Virus record (IMG/VR): IMGVR_UViG_3300031688_000145
Span: 1 to 22,323 of that record
DNA length: 22,323 nucleotides
Strand: one strand, 5' to 3'
Source of the DNA: a virus
The stretch's first letter is position 1; each line of letters opens with the position of its first letter. This document shows, piece by piece, positions 9,558 through 17,622 of this stretch. The translations under genes were made by a program, and so were the position numbers. The notes beneath the pieces were generated by a model. That model was not told the DNA's origin. It saw only the letters and a program-made list of their open reading frames with translations, and did not search any database.

Positions 9558-10781
9558 TTAGTATTTTATCCATTTAGATTTACCTCTCATTATTTGAACA
9601 AATTCATTAGATTTAATGTTTGATAATCTTATTTTTGCATTTCTTAATTTAGCACTTTTTTCTTTTTTTAATCTTTGTATTATATACTCAGGTTGATTTA
9701 TTCTGCTAGCCAATATAGCATGCATAACATATGAGTACACGGCTTCTTCTGCTAATTTAGGTATCTGCATCTCTTCATCATAACTAAGACCATCAGATAC
9801 ATATTCTAATATTATTAATTTATCTTTTAAATCACTAGAAAAAGACATTTTTCCTTCTCTATCATTTATAGTAAACCAACCATTTACTTGAGCAAGCTCA
9901 GGTTGCATACCAAACCGTTGACCATAACCCATAAGATTACTTCCATACATAGCCCAAAGACCATCAGCTATTAATCTACCTGTTATTTCATCTCTTATAG
10001 CTTGAACTGTTGCTGGGTTTTGAGATATCCACCGCTCTTCAGTTAAAGAAGTACCGGTTATATCTGCACCGTTATTATCTTGTGTTGGTATTCCTTCTGA
10101 GTCTTGTATAGGTTTTGAATAAGGATTTGAGGTAAGTGTAGTTGGGTATATTATATGTTTAACACCTACATCATCTATCCAAGAAACGTTAACATAGTTA
10201 ACATAATCTTGTGGTAAAGGAACACTAAGGTTATGAGGTATAGTTAATTCTTGAGAATGAATACTTCTTAAAGTATCATAACTAAATTCTTGTAATGCTC
10301 TTTTAGTATGAAATATAACATCTGTTTTTTTAACACTTGATATTAATTTACCAGCACCAACATATGCTACCATAAAATTATTAACAACTTCTTGTACTTG
10401 AATATATTGATAACTACCATAATTATCTTGTACAACTTTACCTAAAGCATCTTTATTACCAAAATTACCTCCATTTTCAGTTAATAATTGTATAACTATA
10501 TAAGTACCAGTAGCTTGTGCAGGTAAAATAAATACGTTATTTATAACGCTAGTTATTATAGTATATTCTGTAAAAGTTCCATTGCCACCAGTTGTACTTC
10601 TGTATAGTCTAAAGTTGTTATTATTATATGACTTAGCTGTAGGATCTCCACTTCCAAAAGTTATATCTGTATTAAAATTTGCCGTAAATGTTGTTTGATT
10701 ATTTGTAGCAATAAATACCTGTGTACCTGCGTAATACTGGGCACTTGTTTCTGTTATTAATCCCCCATTAGGTGTTGCCAT
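9558..10781 (-). CDS. Head-tail connector / tail ring protein with N-terminal beta module, 407 aa
   Basis: Residues ~125-407 form a unit I recognise from marine short-tailed phages, annotated there as tail tubular or connector protein: QEVVNNFMVAYVGAGKLI, a helical KRALQEFSYDTLRSIHSQEL, LPQDYVNYVNVSWIDDVGVK, LIILEYVSDGL, IPKLAEEAVYSYVMHAIL and a basic C-terminus (LRNAKIRLSNIKSNEF, MRGKSKWIKY). It should sit between portal and nozzle. Residues ~10-120 look like a separate beta-sandwich (QYYAGTQVFIATNNQTTFTA, NNNFRLYRSTTGG, GTYIVIQLLTENGGNFGN), the kind of module found at the base of tail fibres. It lies 6 bases after the 253-aa gene and 5 before the nozzle gene. The structural role is likely; the exact ring position is not determinable from sequence alone. 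Confidence 0.7.
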   Translation of the reverse strand: MATPNGGLITETSAQYYAGTQVFIATNNQTTFTANFNTDITFGSGDPTAKSYNNNNFRLYRSTTGGNGTFTEYTIITSVINNVFILPAQATGTYIVIQLLTENGGNFGNKDALGKVVQDNYGSYQYIQVQEVVNNFMVAYVGAGKLISSVKKTDVIFHTKRALQEFSYDTLRSIHSQELTIPHNLSVPLPQDYVNYVNVSWIDDVGVKHIIYPTTLTSNPYSKPIQDSEGIPTQDNNGADITGTSLTEERWISQNPATVQAIRDEITGRLIADGLWAMYGSNLMGYGQRFGMQPELAQVNGWFTINDREGKMSFSSDLKDKLIILEYVSDGLSYDEEMQIPKLAEEAVYSYVMHAILASRINQPEYIIQRLKKEKSAKLRNAKIRLSNIKSNEFVQIMRGKSKWIKY

Positions 10782-10787
10782 AATTTA

Positions 10788-11549
10788 TTAACTTTTTTGA
10801 TTTATTTCTTCTGTCTCTACTTGTTGAGCTGCAGCTTGAACTATATTTGGATCTCTTATAACAATACCTGCATATATTAATATTTTTAATATTAATTCTG
10901 TTTGCTCACAACTATGTAGATCAAATTGAGTAGATCCTGTTGTTGTTGTACTAGGATTATAAACAGCTTCGTTATAAGTATATTGGCCTAAGGTACCTAC
11001 ACTAAATCCCCACCTAGGATCTATAGGTCTTCTTATATAATCTACTTGTATATCTCCAGCACTAACTATGCTAATTGGTTTAACATAAAGATAATTATTT
11101 TCATATAAATATACTGGATAAGTAGTTGTTGGTTTAGTTAATAAAGATTTATTTATATGATAAAAATCACTTCTATCAACTCTTTGAAGCTCTGTTGTGT
11201 TTTTGTAAACTACACTACCTATTCTATATACTGTTGAGTCTGTATTTGCGTAAGAATCTGTTGTAGGTAATGTCCAATAATTAAGATTACCATTGGTTGT
11301 ATATATTGCATTACCAAAAGTTTTGAATATAGAAATTCTATCATCAATGCTAACAACTCTATCGGCATAATCTGTATTCGTTTGAGGTATTCTTATTTGT
11401 TGATTTAAATCTTCAAAGTATTTTTCAAAAATCTCTAATTGCACTTGTGTACCAATACTATTAAACTCAGTTGGTGTCATATACCCCCTTTGTTCCTTGT
11501 TTAATATAAGTAAAACAGTTTGATATACAGTATTTACATTTATAGCCAT
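10788..11549 (-). CDS. Head completion / connector-type structural protein, 253 aa
   Basis: The N-terminus TVYQTVLLILNKEQRGYMTP followed by EFNSIGTQVQLEIFEKYFED is a pattern I remember from Bacteroidota phage structural clusters, where it marks a small protein between capsid and tail genes, probably a head-tail adaptor or ring. The middle (about 65-185) is beta-rich (VVYKNTTELQRVDRSDF, LYENNYLYVKPISIV, IQVDYIRRPIDPRWGF), and the C-terminus has a helix (EQTELILKILIYAGIVIRD) and a short charged tail. The gene starts 15 bases after the foot of the hairpin at 11565-11595, so its expression depends on readthrough or on a promoter I cannot see. Structural placement is moderately sure; a specific function is not. 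Confidence 0.65.
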   Translation of the reverse strand: MAINVNTVYQTVLLILNKEQRGYMTPTEFNSIGTQVQLEIFEKYFEDLNQQIRIPQTNTDYADRVVSIDDRISIFKTFGNAIYTTNGNLNYWTLPTTDSYANTDSTVYRIGSVVYKNTTELQRVDRSDFYHINKSLLTKPTTTYPVYLYENNYLYVKPISIVSAGDIQVDYIRRPIDPRWGFSVGTLGQYTYNEAVYNPSTTTTGSTQFDLHSCEQTELILKILIYAGIVIRDPNIVQAAAQQVETEEINQKS

Positions 11550-11564
11550 TTTTTATTTTTATTA

Positions 11565-11595
11565 TAATAAAGGAGGCGCGAAGCCTCCCTTATTA
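11565..11595 (-). terminator. UUCG-containing hairpin terminator after the 254-aa gene
   Basis: Ten bases after the stop of the 254-aa gene the minus-strand RNA would fold GGAGGC-UUCGC-GCCUCC, extended by A/U pairs and one G-U to about 13 pairs. The U-rich UUUAUUA is the outer 3' arm of the stem and not a separate tail, so terminator strength is uncertain. The core resembles the hairpin at 12405-12428. No plus-strand gene could use it. Confidence 0.7.
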
Positions 11596-11605
11596 GTATT
11601 ACATG

Positions 11606-12370
11606 TTAAGAAAGTTTTTTCTCTATAGATTTAAATATTTCTAAACCTTCATCTGTTTTAAAGAACTGCGCCATAGCAGAATATGGATGTTCGTCAAAAG
11701 GTACAGTCATTAGTTTTTTACCGTTAGACGTCCATTTAAATGTTCTTTGATCATCTGCTAAAGTTATTATTTTAGCTTCAATTGCTTTTATAGCAAAGTT
11801 TCTTAATTGAACATTATCATCTTTAGCTAAACTTAAGAAGTTTCTTGGTTCTTGTTTAGCAAACACAAGTAAATCTCTTTTGATCTCTTTAGAACTCATC
11901 TCTGATACCTTAGATCCCATTTCTACTCTAAGAATTGCTTCAGCTTGATCTATATCAATTGCTCTAGCTGCGTTTAAAGCGTCTATTTCTATTTCTAATT
12001 CAAATAAATCATCTTTAGCGTCTTCAACAACATTTAATTCTGTGTATTTTATGTTTTTTAAAGGATGATATAAAGATAATATTTTTTGTAATGGTTGATT
12101 TTTTTTAGAAACATTTAAAGTTCCATCTCTAAAAACAATATGACCTAATGTGGCTTCACCTTTTTGCTCATCTTTAAAAGGAGAGTTTTGATTAGTTGCA
12201 TATCTAATTTCTCTTTGTTCATTAGTTTTTTCATCAAACCACAATAAGGCATGACGAGTAGTATGTCTTCCTGGTATTTTGTAAGTTAAAGGATCATTAT
12301 TCCCTTTAACATAATATGTTCTATCTTTTATTTCCCAACCATCTTGTTGGGTTATTGTTTTTGTTTTCAT
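11606..12370 (-). CDS. Conserved protein of unknown function between capsid and connector genes, 254 aa
   Basis: I recall this type from uncultured marine phage contigs, always as a hypothetical protein near the capsid gene. The N-terminal ~120 residues are beta-rich with distinctive motifs: WEIKDRTYYVKGNNDPLTY, HALLWFDEKTNEQREIRYAT and GEATLGHIVFRDGTLNV. Residues ~115-200 are helical and acidic (LFELEIEIDALNAARAIDID, then QAEAILRVEMGSKVSEMSSK). The C-terminus ends MTVPFDEHPYSAMAQFFKTD. No catalytic triad, zinc site or membrane segment is visible. The gene is separated from its neighbours by a UUCG-loop hairpin on each side, unlike other genes in the cluster, so its mRNA level may be set independently. 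A capsid accessory, cement or assembly protein would fit, but this is only positional inference. Confidence 0.7.
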   Translation of the reverse strand: MKTKTITQQDGWEIKDRTYYVKGNNDPLTYKIPGRHTTRHALLWFDEKTNEQREIRYATNQNSPFKDEQKGEATLGHIVFRDGTLNVSKKNQPLQKILSLYHPLKNIKYTELNVVEDAKDDLFELEIEIDALNAARAIDIDQAEAILRVEMGSKVSEMSSKEIKRDLLVFAKQEPRNFLSLAKDDNVQLRNFAIKAIEAKIITLADDQRTFKWTSNGKKLMTVPFDEHPYSAMAQFFKTDEGLEIFKSIEKKLS

Positions 12371-12404
12371 GATATAATATAATTAAATAATTAAAAAAAT
12401 AAAG

Positions 12405-12428
12405 TAAGAGTGCCCGAAGGCACCCTTA
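12405..12428 (-). terminator. UUCG-loop hairpin terminator after the major capsid gene
   Basis: On the minus strand, 15 bases after the capsid stop codon, the RNA would fold AAGGGUGCC-UUCG-GGCACUCUU, extended by one more A-U pair. It has ten pairs including one G-U, closed by the very stable C(UUCG)G tetraloop. ACUUUAUUUUUUU follows, so the U-rich tail of an intrinsic terminator is present. Because genes continue downstream in the same direction, it may act as a partial terminator or as a 3' end stabiliser that keeps capsid mRNA abundant. Confidence 0.8.
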
Positions 12429-12442
12429 TCTTTACACTAATA

Positions 12443-13909
12443 TTAAACTCCTTGGAATAAAACAAAGTTGTTAGCAGCTTGTACAACCAAACATCTTTCA
12501 GATAGGAAGTTAACTTCCATAGCATCAAGGTTTGAAGATACAGCACCACCAGCAGAACCAGTTAACCAAGACTTCATACGTCTGTCTTCTGTTTGAGAAG
12601 CTCTATATCTAACGTGTAAGAATGGTCGTCTGATGTTTGTTCCTAGAATTTGGTCATAAACTGATGAAGTTCCAGCCGGAACTAAAACACCTTCTATTGA
12701 AGATACACCTACTTGAGCACCACGTGTAGATGCGTCATTTAAGTATTTCCAATCAGTTTTATAAAAATCATAAGAACCTCTACGGAAACCACTAAATCCT
12801 AGATTTAATGCCATTTCTTCAGAGTTTTCAAATAATCCATAAGCAGTACCTCCCTGTGCTCCGTAAGAAACATTTGAAAGCATGTTGTCAAATTCTAATG
12901 AAGTAGATCTATTTAAGAAAAGCATATTTTCTTCAATAGCTCCTTGAGTATCTAGATTCTTAAGGATTTCATCAAAATCATCTAAACCAGCAGCGCCAGC
13001 AAATCCTATTTCAACATTACCTCTTTGTTGGATAGCAGCAAACATACCTTGTGTACCTTTGAAACCAGCTGCATTTGCAGATCCAGCACCAAGAGCAGGG
13101 GCTAATTCACCTTCAACACATACCATTTCTAAGTAATCTTCAAAACGTAATCTTGTTTCAGATTCAGCTTTTAAGTACCATAAATAACCTGTTGTTCCAT
13201 CTTCTGTAGCAACTTCAACCCAACCAATTTGAGCCATATCTGATCCGTTTATTGTGTAAACGTTTCTGATAATAACTGGTGAGTTAGCAAATTGAGTAAA
13301 AGAAGGTGTAACTGTTATTTGTGGTTGTAAAGCAGTGGCATTAGCTAAAGCTCCAGCACCTGCATTAGAAGTAGCAGCACCTTTAACAAATTCTGAACCG
13401 TAAACAAATATTTTTACTGTAGCACCTAAACCACCTGTTGTTTGAGCAGTATAAGGAGCGACTGTTAAAATACAGTTACCACCAGCACCCGCAACACCAT
13501 TAGTAGCTGTTACAATAGCTTTTATCTCATTACCAGCATTATCCATTGCAACTACTGTTTGACCAGGTCCTATAACACATTGCTGTGGAAGTGGAGCTGC
13601 ACCTACAGCGATAGTAAAAGTAGATACACCAGCATTAACCGCGTTACCTACATTAGTGTAAGCTATGTGTAATCTGTTTTGTTCTGACCAAATTACTTGA
13701 TCTGAAGTCATTGGCATTTCTGCCCCTACCATACGTAAGAATCCTGATAACGTTCTGTTTCCATAACGCTCAACTTCTTGTTCGTATACTTCTGGTAAGT
13801 ATTGTTGTATAAAGTCATTTGCACCCCCATTAAATGCGAGGTATGCATTTGGTAAGAGTTGCTGCGTAGGTGCAGGAACTATCGAACCAAACTGTGGTAT
13901 TAAAGCCAT
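12443..13909 (-). CDS. Major capsid protein (HK97-fold type), 488 aa
   Basis: It lies directly after the scaffold-like gene, as expected for the major capsid protein, and the length is normal. Ala/Gly-rich beta regions (~85-215), which include an Ala-rich NAGAGALANATALQPQ stretch, precede a helical QDLE-like section (SLEFDNMLSNVSYG). The C-terminal third carries GFSGFRRGSYDFYKTDW (~371-387), LNDASTRG, NIRRPFLHVRYRASQTEDRR and MKSWLTGSAGG, which I associate with capsid proteins of crAss-like and related Bacteroidota phages. Base composition is somewhat more balanced than neighbours, reflecting Ala/Gly content and perhaps high expression. The start has no Shine-Dalgarno and an A/T-only leader. 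A strong hairpin with a C(UUCG)G loop follows the stop codon, consistent with high, separately controlled mRNA. The HK97 fold itself is inferred, not seen. Confidence 0.85.
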   Translation of the reverse strand: MALIPQFGSIVPAPTQQLLPNAYLAFNGGANDFIQQYLPEVYEQEVERYGNRTLSGFLRMVGAEMPMTSDQVIWSEQNRLHIAYTNVGNAVNAGVSTFTIAVGAAPLPQQCVIGPGQTVVAMDNAGNEIKAIVTATNGVAGAGGNCILTVAPYTAQTTGGLGATVKIFVYGSEFVKGAATSNAGAGALANATALQPQITVTPSFTQFANSPVIIRNVYTINGSDMAQIGWVEVATEDGTTGYLWYLKAESETRLRFEDYLEMVCVEGELAPALGAGSANAAGFKGTQGMFAAIQQRGNVEIGFAGAAGLDDFDEILKNLDTQGAIEENMLFLNRSTSLEFDNMLSNVSYGAQGGTAYGLFENSEEMALNLGFSGFRRGSYDFYKTDWKYLNDASTRGAQVGVSSIEGVLVPAGTSSVYDQILGTNIRRPFLHVRYRASQTEDRRMKSWLTGSAGGAVSSNLDAMEVNFLSERCLVVQAANNFVLFQGV

Positions 13910-13922
13910 AATTTATTGTTTT

Positions 13923-15188
13923 TTAATTAAATGTTTTTTTCTTTATTTTTAATGATGTAGAATCTTGGCCACTAATTGCTTTTACTTTAAATCCGTTAAC
14001 AAAAACTTCACCTGATGCTGTTTTTCTAGCTTCAGTACTTATGTTTTTGGATTTTGCTATAGTATCTTTAATCGCATCGGTTTTACCTTGTTCATAAAAA
14101 TGCTGAGCAATAGTATCAGCGTTCCTAGCCGCATACATAGCTTTATGATAGCCTTTAGTATCTATAACATCACCTTTTTTATTTAAGAACGTCTTAACTA
14201 TTTTAGTAATATCTGACTGTTGTTCGGCTACTTGTGCAGGATCTTTTACTCCATACCTAAATTTTTTATCTCCTAATTTAAAATCAAAACCTTTGAAATC
14301 ATCATTTAATAGATCTTTGGTACTTTGTTTAAAGTTCTCATGCTTTGCTGCATTTGCTTTTTCATCTTCGTTGTATCGGTTGAAAAAGTCAGTAGCTTTT
14401 TTTTGCTCTTGGGTTACGCCTGGCCTCAACTTGATTTCATCGTAATATTTACCCTTAAGATCTTCTAAAAAACCTTTGGCTTTTGCAACTTCTTCTTTAT
14501 AAGCAAGTTTTTTCTTTCGTACTTCTCTTGCTTCTTCTAATTCCTCATCAAATGAAAAAGAATCTTCAATAATAAAGTTTCTTTCATCATGGTCTAGGTG
14601 AGGTCTAGCTTTTTTGTAATATTCATGTAATAATGTTTTATCATTAACATTGCTGTAGTCAGCATTTAAACGGGTGTAATCTTCAATAGTTCCACCTGTT
14701 TCTTCCATGAAATCGATTAATTTTTCTATATTGTCAGGTAGTTTTTGTGTTTCAACTTCCTTTGATATTTCTTTTTGTTCTGATGCGGTTGTGGTAGTTT
14801 CATCGCTTCCTGCCACTCTATTCTTGTCAATATTATCTTCTTCATCATCTATTAATTGTAAAGGAGATTCTACTTCTTGCTTTTCAGCAACATTTTCATC
14901 GGACTCGATCCGTACTTTGTGGTCCACTTCCGCGCTAACTTCGGTAGGTTTGACCACATCCACTTTCTTTGTTTCTCCGACTTGAATGGCATCTTCTTTT
15001 TGTTTTATAAGTTGTTCATTTTTATTAACAGCACTTAAGTCTAGTTTTGTTATTTTAGGTTCTGATAAATCACCTAAGTTTTTCATTTTTTTTGCAGACT
15101 TTACTTTAAACGTACCTTCTTGTTGTTCTGTAGTGTTTTCTTTTATTTTCACTTCAGGCTCTTTTACTTCTATTTTTTTTGTTGACAT
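13923..15188 (-). CDS. Putative scaffolding protein, 421 aa
   Basis: The gene sits between portal and major capsid protein, the classic scaffold position. The product is very hydrophilic. The N-terminal ~150 residues are disordered, Lys/Glu/Thr-rich (EVKEPEVKIKENTTEQQEG). Residues ~155-260 are helical with likely coiled coil (LLHEYYKKARPHLDHDERNF, LEEAREVRKKKLAYKEEVAK), followed by mixed helix and a basic C-terminus (TSLKIKKKTFN), where scaffolds usually bind capsid protein. No protease triad is visible, so this is a scaffold without an obvious fused protease. Residues ~63-103 are encoded by a locally GC-richer stretch (42-47% against a more AT-rich surround). The role rests on position and composition and not on homology; the alternative is another internal head protein. 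Confidence 0.65.
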   Translation of the reverse strand: MSTKKIEVKEPEVKIKENTTEQQEGTFKVKSAKKMKNLGDLSEPKITKLDLSAVNKNEQLIKQKEDAIQVGETKKVDVVKPTEVSAEVDHKVRIESDENVAEKQEVESPLQLIDDEEDNIDKNRVAGSDETTTTASEQKEISKEVETQKLPDNIEKLIDFMEETGGTIEDYTRLNADYSNVNDKTLLHEYYKKARPHLDHDERNFIIEDSFSFDEELEEAREVRKKKLAYKEEVAKAKGFLEDLKGKYYDEIKLRPGVTQEQKKATDFFNRYNEDEKANAAKHENFKQSTKDLLNDDFKGFDFKLGDKKFRYGVKDPAQVAEQQSDITKIVKTFLNKKGDVIDTKGYHKAMYAARNADTIAQHFYEQGKTDAIKDTIAKSKNISTEARKTASGEVFVNGFKVKAISGQDSTSLKIKKKTFN

Positions 15189-15219
15189 AATATGATAATA
15201 TAAAATTAATAATAAACTA

Positions 15220-17622
15220 TTAAGAACTAAATTGCTCTAAACCAGATTCATTAAGTGGTCCACTGCCAGATTCAAAATCAGTAGGTAGTAAATCACTTTG
15301 TCTTTGCTCAATCATTTTACTTTGTTGAGTAGCTTGAATTTGTGTTCTTTTATCTTTTCGATCTTCTATTTCAGCTTCTCTACCTGTTTGACGTTGAGCT
15401 TCCATTTTAGCAAGTTGTAAATTGTATTGAAATTCTTCAGCTAATATTTGTTTTTTAATTTCAGCCTCTTGCTCCATCCTTTGTATTTCAAATTGAGATT
15501 TCGCTTGTTCAATTTGTATTTCTGTTTGAGCTAATGCTTGGTTTTTTTGAACCTCAGATAAAGCAGCTTTTTCAGCAGATTCAGCATTGGCCTGTGCTTG
15601 AGCTTGTATGTTTTCTAATTGTTCAGCTCTTGCTTTTTCTTGTTTTTGTTTTTGTTTAGACTTAAGTAATTGATTAGCTAATTTTAAATTACTTATCTCT
15701 CTTATATCTATTGCATCTTCTAATCCAATATTACCTGATTGAAGAGCTATTTGTATACTTTTTTCTAATTGTGCTTTTTCTTCTTCATCAGGCTCTAACT
15801 CTAAAAATATACCAAAATCATGCATGTGTAAAGATTCTAATTCAGCAAGTGCTCCTACATTAAATGTATTTATACTTTTCATTAGAGAGTCTTTAGTTAA
15901 AGGATATCTTAACATATCAGCCGCTCTTAAACTTATGTTTTCACAAACTCTAACAGTCATATACATTAAAGATTGAAGTATATGTCTAGTAGCAGTATTA
16001 GAACTAGCTGCCGCTAATTTTTGTAAACCAACTAAAGCATTTTTATCTGGAGTACTTCCATCTCTAGCTTCATTTAATCCTGTTACGTCTCTTATCATTT
16101 GTAAATAATACTGATAAGTTTGTATCATTGCTTGTATTTTAGATATACCTGAAGAGCTTTGTAATTCTTGAACAGGTATTTTACCTCTATTTGCATCACC
16201 ATCCTGTGTTAAAGATCTACCTACTATACTACCTGTTTGAAAATACATGTTAAGTGCTTCTTGAGGATTATAGTTTGTGCCATTGCCAAGATCTACTTCA
16301 GCTAAGCCATCTACGTCTAAGTAAACTCCATCAGGAACTATTCGAGCTAATACTTGTTGTAATTTTAAGTGTGTTATTTGAATCATATCAGCAAAACTAA
16401 CAGTCTTACTTACTATGGATTCTATTCTTCCTTGATACATTCTAGGAGAAGTTATTATATAATTCATGTTAACTTTAGTAGTATCGGCTTGAGGTCTAGT
16501 CATATTTTCTGACAATTCCCATTTTAACATATTATCTCCTAAACCTAAAACTTTAGCACCAGTATATAAAACTTCTATGGACCTAGAAACTCTTTCAAAA
16601 TTATCGCTAGGTGGAGGATTAAAAGTATCAGGTTTTTCTAATATTTTTTCTAAACCTTGTTCTGTTCTTTTTATTTTAAAAACTTGATCGTGATAAGTTT
16701 TATATTCAAAAAACAAAACTTGAACTAAATCTTGTTGATTTTGTCCCCACCAAGTATTAGTATAAGAATTTCTACCTGGATATTTTTGTATATTTTCTAA
16801 TTCTTTATCAGTTATGTCGGGAAATTGTCTTTTTAATTCTGACAAAGACATATTTTTAACTTCACCTACATAATATATATCTTCAAAATTAGGATCATCT
16901 GTGTAAGACCAAACTAAATGTGCTGGATTAACATACTCTACTGTTATTCCTTCCGATAAATTAAAGTTTGTTTTAACCGCACTTATACCTAACACCGTTA
17001 AATCATAAGCAAGTTGTTTTTTAGTTTCATCAAACTTATTATAATTTAAAACATTATTTATTATTTCTTCTTCTGCTATTTCAATACTTTGTTTATAACT
17101 AAGTTGCATAAAAAGATCTAACTCTTCTGGGTCATCTGGTAATATATCAGGATTAGCTGATGCATAAAAACTTCTTCCTGTTAATTGTGTTAATTCTGCT
17201 ATTGTTTCTTTTTCTTTAATATCTCTTAAAGCATTAGTAGCATAATCTGTTCTTATTTTTATACCATAAGGATCACTTGCAAAAGATTTTATTTCATATC
17301 CTTTTTCAGTCATACCATTAACAACTATATCTACAAACTTAGATAATACAGGGACAGGTGTCCAGTCTAAATTAAGATAAGATAAATCACCGTTTATAGC
17401 TAATTCATCTTTATATTTTTGTACAGGCTGTTCACCTCTTGCATATAATCTTAATCTATTAAAGTTTTGAAAATTATTAATAAATCTATTTTGACCGCTA
17501 CTGTTTCTAAACCATTCATGCTCAATAGCTTGAGCAACGGCTAAACCATATTCCCAAGAACTTTTCTCTTCTTCAGGTACCACCTGATCTGGAAAACTGC
17601 TGTTGTAGTTAATGTTAATCAT
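15220..17622 (-). CDS. Portal protein, 800 aa
   Basis: This is the portal vertex protein, through which DNA is packaged and ejected. It directly follows TerL with an 8-base overlap (ATGATTAA), a normal portal position, and the length matches the large portals of crAss-like and marine podoviruses. Motifs include RLRLYARGEQPVQKYK (~56-71), LNLDWTPVPVLSKFVDIVVN (~83-102), the central ISPRMYQGRIESIVSKTVSF, and IRDVTGLNEARDGSTPDKNA (~510-530) followed by helices LVGLQKLAAASSN, the usual clip/stem/wing region. Residues ~640-765 form a long Gln/Glu/Ala-rich coiled coil (KQKQEKARAEQLENIQAQA), probably the barrel extending into the head. No frameshift or missing block is evident. Portal identity is by pattern and context; a profile search would settle it. 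Confidence 0.85.
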   Translation of the reverse strand: MININYNSSFPDQVVPEEEKSSWEYGLAVAQAIEHEWFRNSSGQNRFINNFQNFNRLRLYARGEQPVQKYKDELAINGDLSYLNLDWTPVPVLSKFVDIVVNGMTEKGYEIKSFASDPYGIKIRTDYATNALRDIKEKETIAELTQLTGRSFYASANPDILPDDPEELDLFMQLSYKQSIEIAEEEIINNVLNYNKFDETKKQLAYDLTVLGISAVKTNFNLSEGITVEYVNPAHLVWSYTDDPNFEDIYYVGEVKNMSLSELKRQFPDITDKELENIQKYPGRNSYTNTWWGQNQQDLVQVLFFEYKTYHDQVFKIKRTEQGLEKILEKPDTFNPPPSDNFERVSRSIEVLYTGAKVLGLGDNMLKWELSENMTRPQADTTKVNMNYIITSPRMYQGRIESIVSKTVSFADMIQITHLKLQQVLARIVPDGVYLDVDGLAEVDLGNGTNYNPQEALNMYFQTGSIVGRSLTQDGDANRGKIPVQELQSSSGISKIQAMIQTYQYYLQMIRDVTGLNEARDGSTPDKNALVGLQKLAAASSNTATRHILQSLMYMTVRVCENISLRAADMLRYPLTKDSLMKSINTFNVGALAELESLHMHDFGIFLELEPDEEEKAQLEKSIQIALQSGNIGLEDAIDIREISNLKLANQLLKSKQKQKQEKARAEQLENIQAQAQANAESAEKAALSEVQKNQALAQTEIQIEQAKSQFEIQRMEQEAEIKKQILAEEFQYNLQLAKMEAQRQTGREAEIEDRKDKRTQIQATQQSKMIEQRQSDLLPTDFESGSGPLNESGLEQFSS

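Noticed and set aside
11565-11595. Hairpin considered as an attachment site or a bidirectional terminator
   Set aside because: No plus-strand gene approaches it, there is no integrase or tRNA nearby, and the resemblance to the hairpin at 12405-12428 fits a transcript 3' end better.
13910-13922. Dedicated promoter for the major capsid gene
   Set aside because: The gap is 13 bases of A/T, and I could not find a convincing Bacteroidota-type promoter (TTTG and TAnnTTTG elements) just upstream inside the scaffold gene.
14707-15195. Plus-strand open frames of 92 and 69 residues opposite the scaffold-like gene
   Set aside because: The Ser/Phe-rich products are the antisense reading of Glu/Lys/Thr-rich coding sequence, not genes.
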